Shown: positions 1 to 11,800 of the stretch, piece by piece | How the letters are laid out: each line of letters starts with the position of its first letter | Numbering within the stretch: position 1 is the stretch's first letter | DNA from: Polytrichum commune | Taxonomy: Eukaryota; Streptophyta; Polytrichopsida; Polytrichales; Polytrichaceae | NCBI GenBank assembly: GCA_950295325.1 | Contig: OX485803.1 | Coordinates: forward strand, 11,038,001 to 11,102,000 | Direction: 5' to 3' | Length of the DNA: 64,000 bases | The notes under the pieces: model-generated | The model's database searches: none | Seen by the model: only the letters and a program-made list of their open reading frames with translations | Told to the model about the DNA's origin: nothing | Made by a program: the position numbers and the translations under genes

Positions 1-80
1 GAAAGTTTGAGAGTCATCCGTGAGGCCTTCATCAACTAGGGGTACGAGTGTAGCAGTTGATGCACCCTAGCCATTCACTG

Positions 81-628
81 ATGCTTGATCAAACATGATC
101 ACGGTAAAGAGGAATGGGCTCCCATTCACGTCAGTGTAAAAGAAACCCCGACGTTATTTTTATTTTCTTTATTATCCAATATCATTTGATTTCATGTCAT
201 TGCACCTAGCTAGAAGTGCAGGTTGCCAAGCCGCTGTAACATTTACAGACACCCTTTTTATAATCCCGCCTTGGCTGGCTCCCAATCTCAATTGATTGCC
301 TGCAGATTCGTCGGTAAACGAAAACAATCACAAAAGTATGGCAAGTTGCAGACGAGTATGAATAGCTTTTATGTACGTGTAGTGAGAAAGTGATGTGTAA
401 GGCCTTGACTCAAGTCTCAAGGGCAGCGGTGTCAGTGCCCGCTGGCCCCACCAGGCGGGCTGCCCGAGACAAATTGAAGTGTCCGTTTACTTATTCCTGC
501 TCCGAGCATCTTACTGCTCCGGTGGAGGATGGATGTGATCTAAACCTAACTTTGGACCGAGGGCAAATTCAAAGCTTGCCTCCCTCTTGGAGATTAGACC
601 TAAATTATTATGGATCTAAACAATCACA
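81..628 (+). repeat. Dispersed repeat copy A (LINE-tail-like), intact relative to copy B
   Basis: This stretch matches 36606-37747 closely, with small indels, once two insertions in that copy are set aside. It holds a pyrimidine-rich part around 150-180 and, from 390, an open stretch of about 90 codons also open in copy B. Its left edge lies at the same point where copy B meets the LINE 3' region, so I infer that it is a LINE 3' tail or a repeat that travelled with one. No protein family is recognised in the open stretch, and conservation between copies may only reflect recent duplication. Confidence 0.75.
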
Positions 629-729
629 TGGCGTATTGAGGGAGTTATGCATGTTCAATAAATAAATTAAATTAAATGCATCTTGGCCATCTAACATCTT
701 GAACTAGACATTATACTAATTATATTCAT

Positions 730-2790
730 CTAATTCGTCATCTGAGCAAGTAAGGTCTTCCTAAAGCAACTTGCTACTTGTAATTCATCTTCATGAGCAT
801 CCACTAATTCAACCTCATCAACAAAAACATCACCAAGATTGGATTTTGCAAAAGAGTTGCACTCATCTCTAGCATCTATGGGCCAATTTTTGAGTATCAT
901 GACAAGTGCATCCAAATTTGGGATGCCCAACCTACACCGACGTAAGGAACACAAAAACCAGCAACACTAAAAATTCTTTCTGTCTTGATCTGAGAACTTG
1001 GTGTTGCTAAAATTTGCCTCGCAAGAAATGATACATGCAGAAATCGAAGGGCATTATCCCTCCACCAAGCAAGTGGAGCAATGTCTTTATCTGCATGTAC
1101 AAAAAACCTCCGAAACAAAATGAGCTCCGATTTTAGCATGCCCTCACTAGCCTCCTCTGTAGAACTCGTGTGCCCAAAAAGAGAATCAGTTGTAGCCTCC
1201 AATGTGGGTGCCAAGTTATTCTCCAAGCTCGGATTCAACAACCGTGACACTTTGAAAAGCAAAGGCACCAAAACAAGTTGATCATATTCTGCCACAATGT
1301 GCATGGCCTTCTCGCATCCCACGTAGTCAATAATCACCTGCAACCCTTTATACCCAAGGTCTAACATCAACGACAACATATTATGTGCCTTCTCACGAGC
1401 GAAATCAACTGCAAATGCAAGACATGGGTTGGTAACTTCAATTGATTCAAAAGCCATGCGGCCATAAAGTAGTTGCAGCTCCGAGTCCATCTGTCCACAT
1501 CGAAGTGTTGGCACCGTAGGCATCCTCTGATCATACTTATTTTGTAGTTGGATGCTTATATGGAAGGTTGCATACAATACATCGCTCAAAAACCAATATC
1601 CGCGAGATTGGTTTAAAATGTATTGTTGCATGACAGGGTGCAAAGTCTATGTGATCGCCTTTGTCACAGCCCAAGTTAGCCCACTTAGGACTCGGTGCTA
1701 CGACGTGATCCGAAGGCGAAGGCGCATGTTCAAGTTCAAGTTCAAGTTCTCACCTGAAAAAACACGATTTTGCTTGCGAATCTTGTTTTCACAAGTGTCT
1801 TTAACTTTCGAGAGGCAAGTCCCCCGCTTTAACACATGCTATTTGTAGTTCATGTAATTTTTTTCTGCAAATTAGTTTGAGCCTCTTTAATGAACACCTT
1901 CTTCATTCCAATACAAAGTTTTGTGTCATCTGTAGAATATTGGCATGCCTTTGACATAATGTGTCCAAAACACGCTCCCGGGTAGGGCTGCGACAAAGCC
2001 AAAAGCTTGCAAGAGACAACCAATATTTAAGCTAACGCCAATGTTCTCATATTACTACCTTCATCTTTCACATACAAAATTACTTTGTCTATAAGGTGGA
2101 AATCTGAAAACAATATCTTCACAATAACTGCTAAAGCTGCTCCTGCAATATCTGATGCTTCAAATATACCTATAGTGATATGTCGGGGTTCTCAATCGCT
2201 TTCCATGAAGTTCACAACCAAACAGAATGTGTCCACTCCCGTACGCGACATCCACATATCAAAAATCACTGCAATTGTTGCACAACTTGCCAATGCTGGC
2301 AACATAAAACGTTCTATAGTCTTTTGCAACATAGACGGGATGATTTTCTTCACCAACTATTTTCGTGTGGGAAATTTGACCTTCGGATCGCGTCGCAGCA
2401 CCAAACGCCTCAACCATGGATTCTCCACTACAAACAATGCAATGTATCCGTTTGCAGTATAAAGAACAAGATCCTTCAAAAACTTTTGTTGTGTTACATC
2501 ATTCTTCCCATAAGGGCTAGTACTACCATAGTATTCAGTTATAGCAATAGGGTTCACTTGTTTATTTTTTTTGCATTTCTATTTTTTTCATCTCCATCAG
2601 TGGTTGCTACAACTTCCTTATATCTCTCCATATCAGGAGCGTGCTCATTCATCACATGGTTAATCATAAAGGTAGATCCATGTGCATGATTGTAGTTAAG
2701 GATACATTTACTGAAACAAGTAGTTGGTTGCGAGACAGTGGAGCATTGCCCTTCAGACACAGTTGAATTGGATGATGTTGGATGACACAA
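730..2790 (-). pseudogene. hAT-superfamily transposase relic (BED finger to C-terminal dimerisation domain)
   Basis: Read on the minus strand the order is that of a plant hAT transposase. A BED-like finger (GSTFMINHVMNEH) lies near 2600-2720. The stretch ending VENPWLRRLVLRRDPKVKFP lies near 2370-2440. The RNase H-like catalytic start (IAVIFDMWMSRTGVDTF) is near 2210-2290, followed by a GHIMSKACQY segment near 1950 and RKLKTLVKTRFASKI near 1760-1820. An open reading frame from about 1643 (NQSRGYWFLSD) leads to the dimerisation region WWRDNALRFLHVSFLARQIL near 1000-1070. In-frame stops occur near 2190 and 2020. A frameshift near 955 moves the last block (LDALVMILKNWP) into another frame. The element is therefore dead. 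Terminal repeats and target duplication were not found with confidence. Confidence 0.85.
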
Positions 2791-4141
2791 AACTCACCTC
2801 ATTGTTTGTGATACCTTTACATCAACCCTTATTCCTTATAGATGCAACAAGAAAAATGCCCACACTAAAGAGGTTTTATGATAAGGTATCCAAAACATGT
2901 GGGGAAAAGCTATTTTGCGAGCGGTGAGCGGTAAGTTTTCTAGAATATTGAAATTTTGTGTGGTGAAACATGCCCTATGACCGCGGTGTAGAGCTAAATA
3001 TTGAAATATTTTTTGACAATTTTTTTGACAAAAATAACCTATAACCGTGGTTGAGGAACCTATAACCATGGTTATAAATTTGACCTCAAATCATTGGTTT
3101 TAATTTGGGTCTCGACATGCCCAACGGCTTAGATTTCATGTTCGGTCTCGGCATATATGGCCACTTTGGACAAGGCCTAGGGGTTTTAAGTTTGATTTGA
3201 GGTCAAGTTGATAGCTTCAGGTTGAATGAGGGCATGCAATGTTTGGGTTTCATGCTTAGCTACATTCAACCTGAATCTATAAATTTGACCTCAAATCATT
3301 GGTTTCAGGTTGAGTCTCGGCATGCCAAGTGGTTCATATTTCATGTGGGAGTGGCCACTTTGGATATGGCCCCGGATTTCTTGGGGTTTGATGTTTGATT
3401 TGAACCTAAAACATAGGATGATGTCCATAATTTATGCACAAGCCTTTTTTGGGTTATTCCATTCTTCTTCCAGTGTATCTTCTTATTATTTGTAATTCTA
3501 AAGGCTCCGAAGACACAAACATGTCGATGGGGATGCGATCCTGTTGAACTATGTCTTCAAACATGTTTGTCGCATGATCGGAAATCTGAATGAAAACAAA
3601 TTACACAATATCAACAAGTTGATAAATGAGTTGGATTAAAATTACCAAATGAAATGAAAAATTAGTAATGAAAAACAAGGAAACGAATTAATGGTCAAGG
3701 ACGAGGTCAAATTGATTATGCAATAGAGGACGTATCGGTCCCGATACAAGCAAAGCAAAGACAGATTATTCAACTTGGAAAAAAAAAGATGGATTTGCAC
3801 GTATCGGCCCCGATACACACACTGCGGCGGCGGAATGTTAAGGAGCACTCAGCTGAGTCCGGTTAGTTCCAGAATGTCACGATACCTTCTCAAAGGTTAT
3901 GTGTTGAGGTTGCAATTAGTGTTTAGGTTCAAGAGGGCACCAACTAGGCCTATCATAATCCAAAGCAACCATTGGAGGTCAAGTTTTGGGCAAAGGTGTT
4001 TGCTTAATTTTCCAAGTTCTCAAACTTCTACTGATATGATCCACACAACAAATTTATGTAGTATTTCAAAATTAACACATGAGTTAGAATGCAGCAAGAA
4101 CATTGTAAACTTTATTGGAAAACACTGAAGTGTCAAGATAT
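2791..4141. other. Intergenic DNA, no gene seen
   Basis: AT-rich sequence between the hAT relic and the DGNH-motif gene. It holds a 20-bp motif near 2910-2935 made of the heptamer ACCGCTC on the minus strand, which recurs in opposite orientation at 23904-23935. It also holds the direct repeat described separately and two 16-bp near-palindromes (GTATCGGYCCCGATAC) at about 3731-3746 and 3800-3815. No open frame here resembles a protein I know. Confidence 0.6.
3073..3345 (+). repeat. Two direct ~70-bp repeats 205 bp apart
   Basis: A segment starting TATAAATTTGACCTCAAATC and ending in TTTCATG occurs at 3073-3140 and again at 3278-3345 with scattered substitutions, giving a period of 205 bp. Parts of the unit also appear reversed between them (TTGATTTGAGGTCAAG near 3190). 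It looks like the edge of a decayed tandem or transposon-derived repeat. Confidence 0.7.
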
Positions 4142-5820
4142 TCATACCCCAACCCACCAGCATGCCTTTGCTAGGAAAATTGAAAACTTTTCTTCGGTAA
4201 CGGGCTTCGCAGGAACTCTTCTTGCCTCTCGAGTTGCGGCATAGGCGTTTATGTATTGAAGCCACTTGATTTTGGAAATCGGGGATGCTCTTGACGTAGC
4301 AATTAGCTGAAGCTTTTCTAAGTTGAGCTCTGGAGATATTGAATTATTGGCATAATGCCGCTCAATCTAGACAATTGCCAACGTCCTCATTAAAAATGGA
4401 CAAAGTAGATATCTTGAAATCAAATTTAGAACGACTAACATGATAAATCACTGGATTCAAGGAATGCAAACAACCTCATCAAACCAACCATCAGTGAGGT
4501 CTGGCTTTGCAACTGCGACCAGTTTTTCCATCTTCTGGCGCAATGCAATACATCGTTTCTCCACTGCGGACTTCATCGCGGCCGCTTTTTGAGGAGGAGA
4601 TACAATCCCATCAGACTGCTCAATAAGCTGGCGGACACCTTCGTCAGCACCCATGCTTATTTCATGCTGCCAATTATCAACAAGTTAGTTCATGCTGCAA
4701 ACAATACACAGGCATGTTACAAAAAATCCTTAAACAAAGGAATTCAGTAACGTCAACGAACTATACATTCAATAAAAAATGACTGAAGCTTAGTAATGAC
4801 TTGAAATGACTTGAAATGAAAAGGAACAAGTGCACAAACCTGAAAGATGAAGGAGGTGAAAACATTCAATGGTAAGGTGTACCATGTTTTCTTTTGACCA
4901 CGCTTACAACGCATGAAGTCAGTTGCTGACAACACGTCTTTCAGTTTCTCAAGATCTATTTGTCCATATTTTCTAACTCTAAATAGCGTATGGACGGTGT
5001 TCGTTTTGACATGGGAGTCATCGGTGTGCCTGAAATACAACAATACATATATGAAAATGTATCGAATACAGATACATGTTCAAAGACAATAAAAACGTTT
5101 ATGAAAATCACACTTACTTGTTTATGTTGTACATCACTTGCATAACCAAGCCGATTTTGACCTTCGTGTTGAGGACAATGGAGTCCACTCTAAAATGCCA
5201 GAAATGATCATTCTTATGAAGGCGGTCAATATGGTTGAGCCATGCTTGGCGGCTGTGATTACCATCACAGACAAAAAACATTAGATTCTCCATATGTGAA
5301 AGTTCAGGTACCGATAGGAGATACCTGTTGAATTCCTCATTCTGCGCATTCCAGATGGATCCCCACTTCTCCTTCACCGCAGATGTAACCTCATGAGTAC
5401 TTCCATGTTCATCAGTCAATGTAACGTAGAACACTGCAGCCCCGTCGCGATAGCCATGAACAAACTCTTGTTCAAGCTTATCGAGGTCACTCTGGAGGGT
5501 AGGCCTCACCAAAGGCATGGCAACCAACCTGCAAAGTGGAATTGAGAAGCGTGAAACAGAAATTGGCTGGAATCTGAGGCTAGAAATGGTGGCAACGGAG
5601 TTTATTTTATGTCTGCTTCGAATCTCGTCCTCGTCATCTCAAAAATGCTCGTTGTCGTTTTGGGACTTATCTTGGTCCTCTCCTCCATCGTCCTCCATAT
5701 CTGTGTCCATAATCGCGACAACAGAACGCTGAACAGGCAAATCGCGTGGACAAGCTGCATCCTGTTCAAGCTGGCCAAAGACTCAACAAATATCTTCAAT
5801 GCGCCCAAACATTCCATCAA
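4142..5820 (-). CDS. Multi-exon gene with ParB/sulfiredoxin-like DGNH motif; 5' part degraded or truncated
   Basis: Four exons fit with consistent phase: (from ATG at 5518) to 5118, 5029-4840, 4666-4475 and 4366-4142, ending WWVGV-stop. Introns start GTAAGT, GTTTGT and GTTGTT and end in TTTCAG, GGCAG and TCTAG. The model gives about 335 residues. Exon 1 carries FFVCDGNHSRQAWLNHID, where DGNH resembles the DGxHR signature of the ParB/Srx fold; this resemblance is my pattern match and the reaction is unknown. Upstream to 5820 the same frame encodes an acidic stretch (MDTDMEDDGGEDQDKSQ) but contains TGA codons near 5668 and 5785. A TTTGCAG acceptor-like site at about 5529 suggests that a spliced 5' exon may exist. 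The satellite begins 13 bases beyond 5820, so the 5' end and promoter may have been lost to array expansion. It may be a functional gene with an unrecognised first exon or a 5'-truncated pseudogene. Confidence 0.5.
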
Positions 5821-5832
5821 ATTTCAAGGATA

Positions 5833-8800
5833 GACTCTCTAAAGGCTGGAAATTTGATATATCAACCAAAATTGAAAATCGAAATCAGTATGCATATGAC
5901 CCCCCCCCCTAACCTTATGACCTTAATGCCCTTGAACCTAAATTGACTTGAATTCTAATTTCAAACATAAATACCTACAGATTATACTCGGCCCCGAATG
6001 GACTCTCTAAAGGTTGGAAGTTTGATATATCAGCCAAAATTGAAAATCTAAAATCATTATGAATATGACCCCCCCACTAACCTTATGACCTTAATGACCT
6101 TGAACCTGAATTGACTTGAATTCTAACTTCAAACTGAAATCCCTAGATACTATGATTGGCCCCGAATGGACTCTCTAAAGGCTGCAAGTTTGATATATAC
6201 GCCAAAATTGAAAATCTAAAATCAATATAAATATTACCCCCCCCCCCCCAGCCCTATGACCTTAATGCCCTTCAACCTGAATTGACTTGAGTTCTAAGTT
6301 CAAACTGAAATCCATAGATACTATGCTCGGCCCCTAATGGACTCTTTAAAGGCAAGAAGTTTGATATATACGCCAAAATTGAAAATCTAGAATCAATATG
6401 AATATGACCCCCCCCCCCCCCGCTAACCTTATGACCTTAATGCCCTTGAACTTGAATTGACTTGAATTCTAACTTCAAACTGAAATCCCTATATACTATG
6501 CTCGGCCCCGAATGGACTCTCTAAAGGCAAGAAGTCTGATATATACGCCAAAATTGAAAATCTAAAATCATTATGAATATGACCCCCCCCCCCCTAACCT
6601 TATGACCTTAATGCCCTTGTACCTAAATTGACTTGAGTTCTAAGTTCAAACTGAAATCCCTACAGACTATGCTCGGCCCCGAATGGACTCTATAAAGGCA
6701 AGAAGTTTGATATATAAGCCAAATTTGAAAATCTAAAATCATTATGAATATGACCCCCCCCCCCTCCCTAACCTTATGACCTTAAAGCCCTTGAACCTGA
6801 ATTGACTTGAATTCTAACTTCAAAATGAAATCCCTACAGACTATGCTTGGCCCCGAATGGACTCTCTAAAGGCAAGAAGTTTGATGTATAAGCCAAAATT
6901 GAAAATCTAAAATCATTATGAATATGACCCCCCCCCCCTCCCTAACCTTATGACCTTAATGCCCTTGAACCTGAATTGACTTGAATTCTAACTTCAAACT
7001 GAAATCCGTACAGACTATGCTCGGCCCCGAATGGACTTTTTAAAGGCAAGAAGTTTGATATATAAGCCAAAATTGAAAATCTAAAATCATTATGAATATC
7101 ACCCCCCCCCCCCTCCCTAACCTTATGACCTTAATGCCCTTGAACCTGAATTGACTTGAATTCTAACTTCAAACTGAAATCCCTACAGACTATGCTCGGC
7201 CCCGAATGGACTCTCTAAAGGCTGCAAGTTTGATATATAAGCCAAAATTGAAAATCTAAAATCATTATGAATATCACCCCCCCCCCTCCCTAACCTTATG
7301 ACCTTAATGCCCTTGAACCTGAATTGACTTGAATTCTAACTTCAAACTGAAATCCCTACAGACTATGCTCGGCCCCGAATGGACTCTCTAAAGGCTGCAA
7401 GTTTGATATATACGCCAAAATTGAAAATCTAAAATCATTATGAATATGACCCCCCCCCCCTAACCTTATGACCTTAATGACCTTGAACCTGAATTAACTT
7501 GAATTCTAACTTCAAACTGAAATCCCTACAGACTATGCTCGGCCCCGAATGGACTTTTTAAAGGCAAGAAGTTTGATATATAAGCCAAAATTGAAAATCT
7601 AAAATCATTATGAATATCACCCCCCCCCCCCCATAACGTTATGAACTTAATGCCCTTGAACCTGAATTGACTTGAATTCTACCTTCAAACTGAAATCCCT
7701 TAAGACTATGCTCGGCCCCGAATGGACTCTCTAAAGGCAAGAAGTTTGATATATACGCCAAAATTGAAAATCTAAAATCATTATGAATATGACCCCCCCC
7801 CCTCCCTAACCTTATGACCTTAATGCCCTTGAACCTGAATTGACTTGAATTCTAACTTCAAACTGAAATCCCTTAAGACTATGCTCGGCCCCGAATGGAC
7901 TCTCTAAAGACAAGAAGTTTGATATATCAGCCAAAATTGAAAATCTAAAATCATTATGAATATGACCCCCCCCCCTAACCTTATGACCTTAATGCCTTTG
8001 AACCTGAATTGATTTGAATTCTAACGTCAAACTCAAATCCCTAGAGACTATGCTCTGCCCCGAATGGACTCTCTAAAGGCAAGAAGTTTGATATATTAGC
8101 CAAAATTGAAACTCTAAAATCATTATGAATATGACCCCCCCCCCTAACCTTATGACCTTAAAGCCCTTGAACCTGAATTGACTTGAATTCTAACTTCAAA
8201 CTGAAATCCCTAGAGACTATACTCTGCCCCGAATGGACTCTCTAAAGGCAAGAAGTTTGATATATTAGCCAAAATTGAAAATCTAAAATCATTATGAATA
8301 TGACCTCCCCCCCTAACCTTATGACCTTAATGCCCTTGAACCTGAATTGACTTGAATTCTAACTTCAAATTGAAATCCCTAGATACTATGCTCGGCCCCG
8401 AATGGAGTCTCTAAAGGCAAGAAGTTTGATATATAAGCCAAAATTGAAAATCTAAAATGATTATGAATATCACCCCCCCTAGCCTTATGACCTTAATGCC
8501 CTTGAACCTGAATTGACTTGAATTCTAACTTCAAACTGAAATCCCTAGATACTATGCTCGGCCCCGAATGGACTCTCTAAAGGCAAGAAGTTTGATATAT
8601 CAGCCAAAATTGAATATCTAAAATCAATATGAGTATCACCCCCCCCCCACACCTAGCCTTATGACCTTAAAGCCCTTGAACCTGAATTGACTTGAATTCT
8701 AAGTTCAAACTAAAATCCCTACAGACTATGCTCGGGCCCGAATGGACTTTTTAAAGACAAGAAGTTTGATATATTAGCCAAAATTGAAAATCGAAATCAA

Positions 8801-11800
8801 TATGAATATGACCCCCCCCCCCTAACCTTATGACCTTAATGCCCTTGAACCTGAATTGACTTGAATTCTAACTTCAAACTGAAATCCCTACAGACTATGC
8901 TTGGCCCCGAATGGACTTTTTAAAGGCAAGAAGTTTGATATATACGCCAAAATTGAAAATCTAAAATCATTATGAATATGACCCCCCCCCCTCCCTAACC
9001 TTATGACCTGAATGCCCTTGAACCTGAATTGACTTGAATTCTAACTTCAAACTTAAATCCCTACAGACTATGCTCGGCCCCGAATGGACTCTTTAAAGGC
9101 AAGAAGTTTGATATATCAGCCAAAATTGAAAATCTAAAATCATTATGAATATGACCCCCCCCCTAACCTTATGACCTTAATGACCTTGAACCTGAATTGA
9201 CTTGAATTCTAACTTCAAACTGAAATCCCTAGATACTATGCTCGGCCCCGAATGGACTCTCTAAAGGATGCAAGTTTGATATATCAGCCAAAATTGATAA
9301 TCTCAAATCAATATGAATATCACCCCCCCCCCTAGCCCTATGACCTTAAAGCCCTTGAACCTGAATTGACTTGAATTCTAACTTCAAACTGAAATCCCTA
9401 CAGATTATGCTCGGCCCCGACTGGACTTTTTAAAGGCAAGAAGTTTGATATATCAGCCAAAATTGAAAATCTAACATCATTATGAATATGACCCCCCCCC
9501 CCCTCCCTAGCCTTATGACCTTAAAGCCCTTGAACCTGAATTAACTTGAATTCTAACTTCAAACTGAAATCCCCATATACTATGCTCGGCCCCGAATGGA
9601 GTCTCTAAAGGCAAGAAGTTTGATATATAAGCCAAAATTGAAAATCTAAAATCAATATGAATATCACCCCCCCCCCTAGCCTTATGACCTTAAAGCCCTT
9701 GAACCTGAATTAACTTGAATTCTAACTTCAAACTGAAATCCCTAGATACTATGCTCGGCCCCGAATGGACTCTCTAAAGGCAAGAAGTTTGATATATCAG
9801 CCAAAATTGAAAATCTAAAATCATTATGAATATCACCCCCCCCCCCCCACCTAGCCTTGTGACCTTAAAGCCCTTGAACCTGAATTGACTTGAATTCTAA
9901 CTTCAAACTAAAATCCCTACAGACTATGCTCGGCCCCGAATGGACTTTTTAAAGACAAGAAGTTTGATATATTAACCAACATTGAAAATCGAAATCAATA
10001 TGCATATGACCCTCCCCCCCCCCCCCCCCGAACCTTATGACCTTAATGCCCTTGAACCCGAATTGACTTGAATTCTAACTTCAAACTGAAATCCCTAGAT
10101 ACTATGCTCGGCCCCGAATGGACTCTCTAAAGGCAAGAAGTTTGATATATCAGCCAAAATTGAATATCTAAAATCAATATGAATATCACCCCCCCCCCTT
10201 AGCCTTATGACCTTAATGCCCTTGAACCTGAATTGACTTGAATTCTAACTTCAAACTAAAATCCCTCCAGACTATGCTCGGCCCCGAGTGGACTTTTTAA
10301 AGGCAAGAAGTTTGATATATCAGCCAAAATTGAAAATCGAAATCAATATGAATATGACCCCCCCCCCCCGAACCTGATGACCTTAATACCCTTGAATTTG
10401 AATTGACTTGAATTCTAACTTCAAACTGAAATCCCCAGATACTATGCTCGGCCCCGAATGGACTCTCTAAAGGCAAGAAGTTTGATGTATCAACCAAAAT
10501 TGAATATCTAAAATCAATATAAATATCACCCCCCCTAGCCTTATGACCTTAATGCCCTTGAACCTGAATTGACTTGAATTCTAACTTCAAACTGAAATCC
10601 CTACAGACTATGCTCGGCCCCGAATGGACTCTCTAAAGGCTGCAAGTTTGATATATACGCCAAAATTGAAAATCTAAAATCATTATGAATATGACCCCCC
10701 CCCCTAACCTTATGACCTTAATCACCTTGAACCTGAATTGACTTGAATTCTACCTTCAAACTGAAATCCCTAAAGACTATGCTCGGCCCCGAATGGACTC
10801 TCTAAAGGCAAGAAGTTTGATATATACGCCAAAATTGAAAATCTAAAATCATTATGAATATGACGCCCCCCCCCCCCATAACGTTATGAACTTAATGCCC
10901 TTGAACCTGAATTGACTTGAATTCTACCTTCAAACTGAAATCCCTAAAGACTATGCTCGGCCCCGAATGGACTCTCTAAAGGCAAGAAGTTTGATATATA
11001 CGCCAAAATTGAAAATCTAAAATCATTATGAATATCACCCCCCCCCCCACCTAGCCTTGTGACCTTAAAGCCCTTGAACCTGAATTGACTTGAATTCTAA
11101 CTTCAAACTAAAATCCCTAGATACTATGCTCGGCCCCGAATGGACTTTTTAAAGGCAAGAAGTTTGATATATACGCCAAAATTGAAAATCTAAAATCATT
11201 ATGAATATCACCCCCCCCCCCACCTAGCCTTGTGACCTTAAAGCCCTTGAACCTGAATTGACTTGAATTCTAACTTCAAACTAAAATCCCTACAGACAAT
11301 GCTCGGCCCCGAATGGACTTTTTAAAGACAAGAAGTTTGATATATCAGCCAAAATTGAAAATCTAACATCATTATGAATATGACCCCCCCCCTCCCTAGC
11401 CTTATGACCTTAAAGCCCTTGAACCTGAATTAACTTGAATTCTAACTTCAAACTGAAATCCCCATATACTATGCTCGGCCCCGAATGGAGTCTCTAAAGG
11501 CAAGAAGTTTGATATATAAGCCAAAATTGAAAATCTAAAATCAATATGAATATCACCCCCCCCCCCTAGCCTTATGACCTTAAAGCCCTTGAACCTGAAT
11601 TAACTTGAATTCTAACTTCAAACTGAAATCCCTAGATACTATGCTCGGCCCCGAATGGACTTTTTAAAGGCAAGAAGTTTGATATATCAGCCAAAATTGA
11701 AAATCTAAAATCATTATGAATATCACCCCCCCCCCCCACCTAGCCTTGTGACCTTAAAGCCCTTGAACCTGAATTGACTTGAATTCTAACTTCAAACTAA

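Noticed and set aside
390-665. 91-codon frame in repeat copy A, also open in copy B
   Set aside because: Both copies are recent duplicates of a repeat, so shared openness is not evidence of selection. No domain or splice support.
3731-3815. Two GTATCGGYCCCGATAC palindromes as an operator pair
   Set aside because: No adjacent gene uses them and the spacing is in decayed repeat DNA; such short palindromes are not enough for a regulatory call.
10297-10497. Minus-strand ORFs within the satellite (also 15764-15964, 19129-19401)
   Set aside because: They read across monomer boundaries and contain a poly-Gly run from the C-tract; they are chance frames repeated with the monomer.
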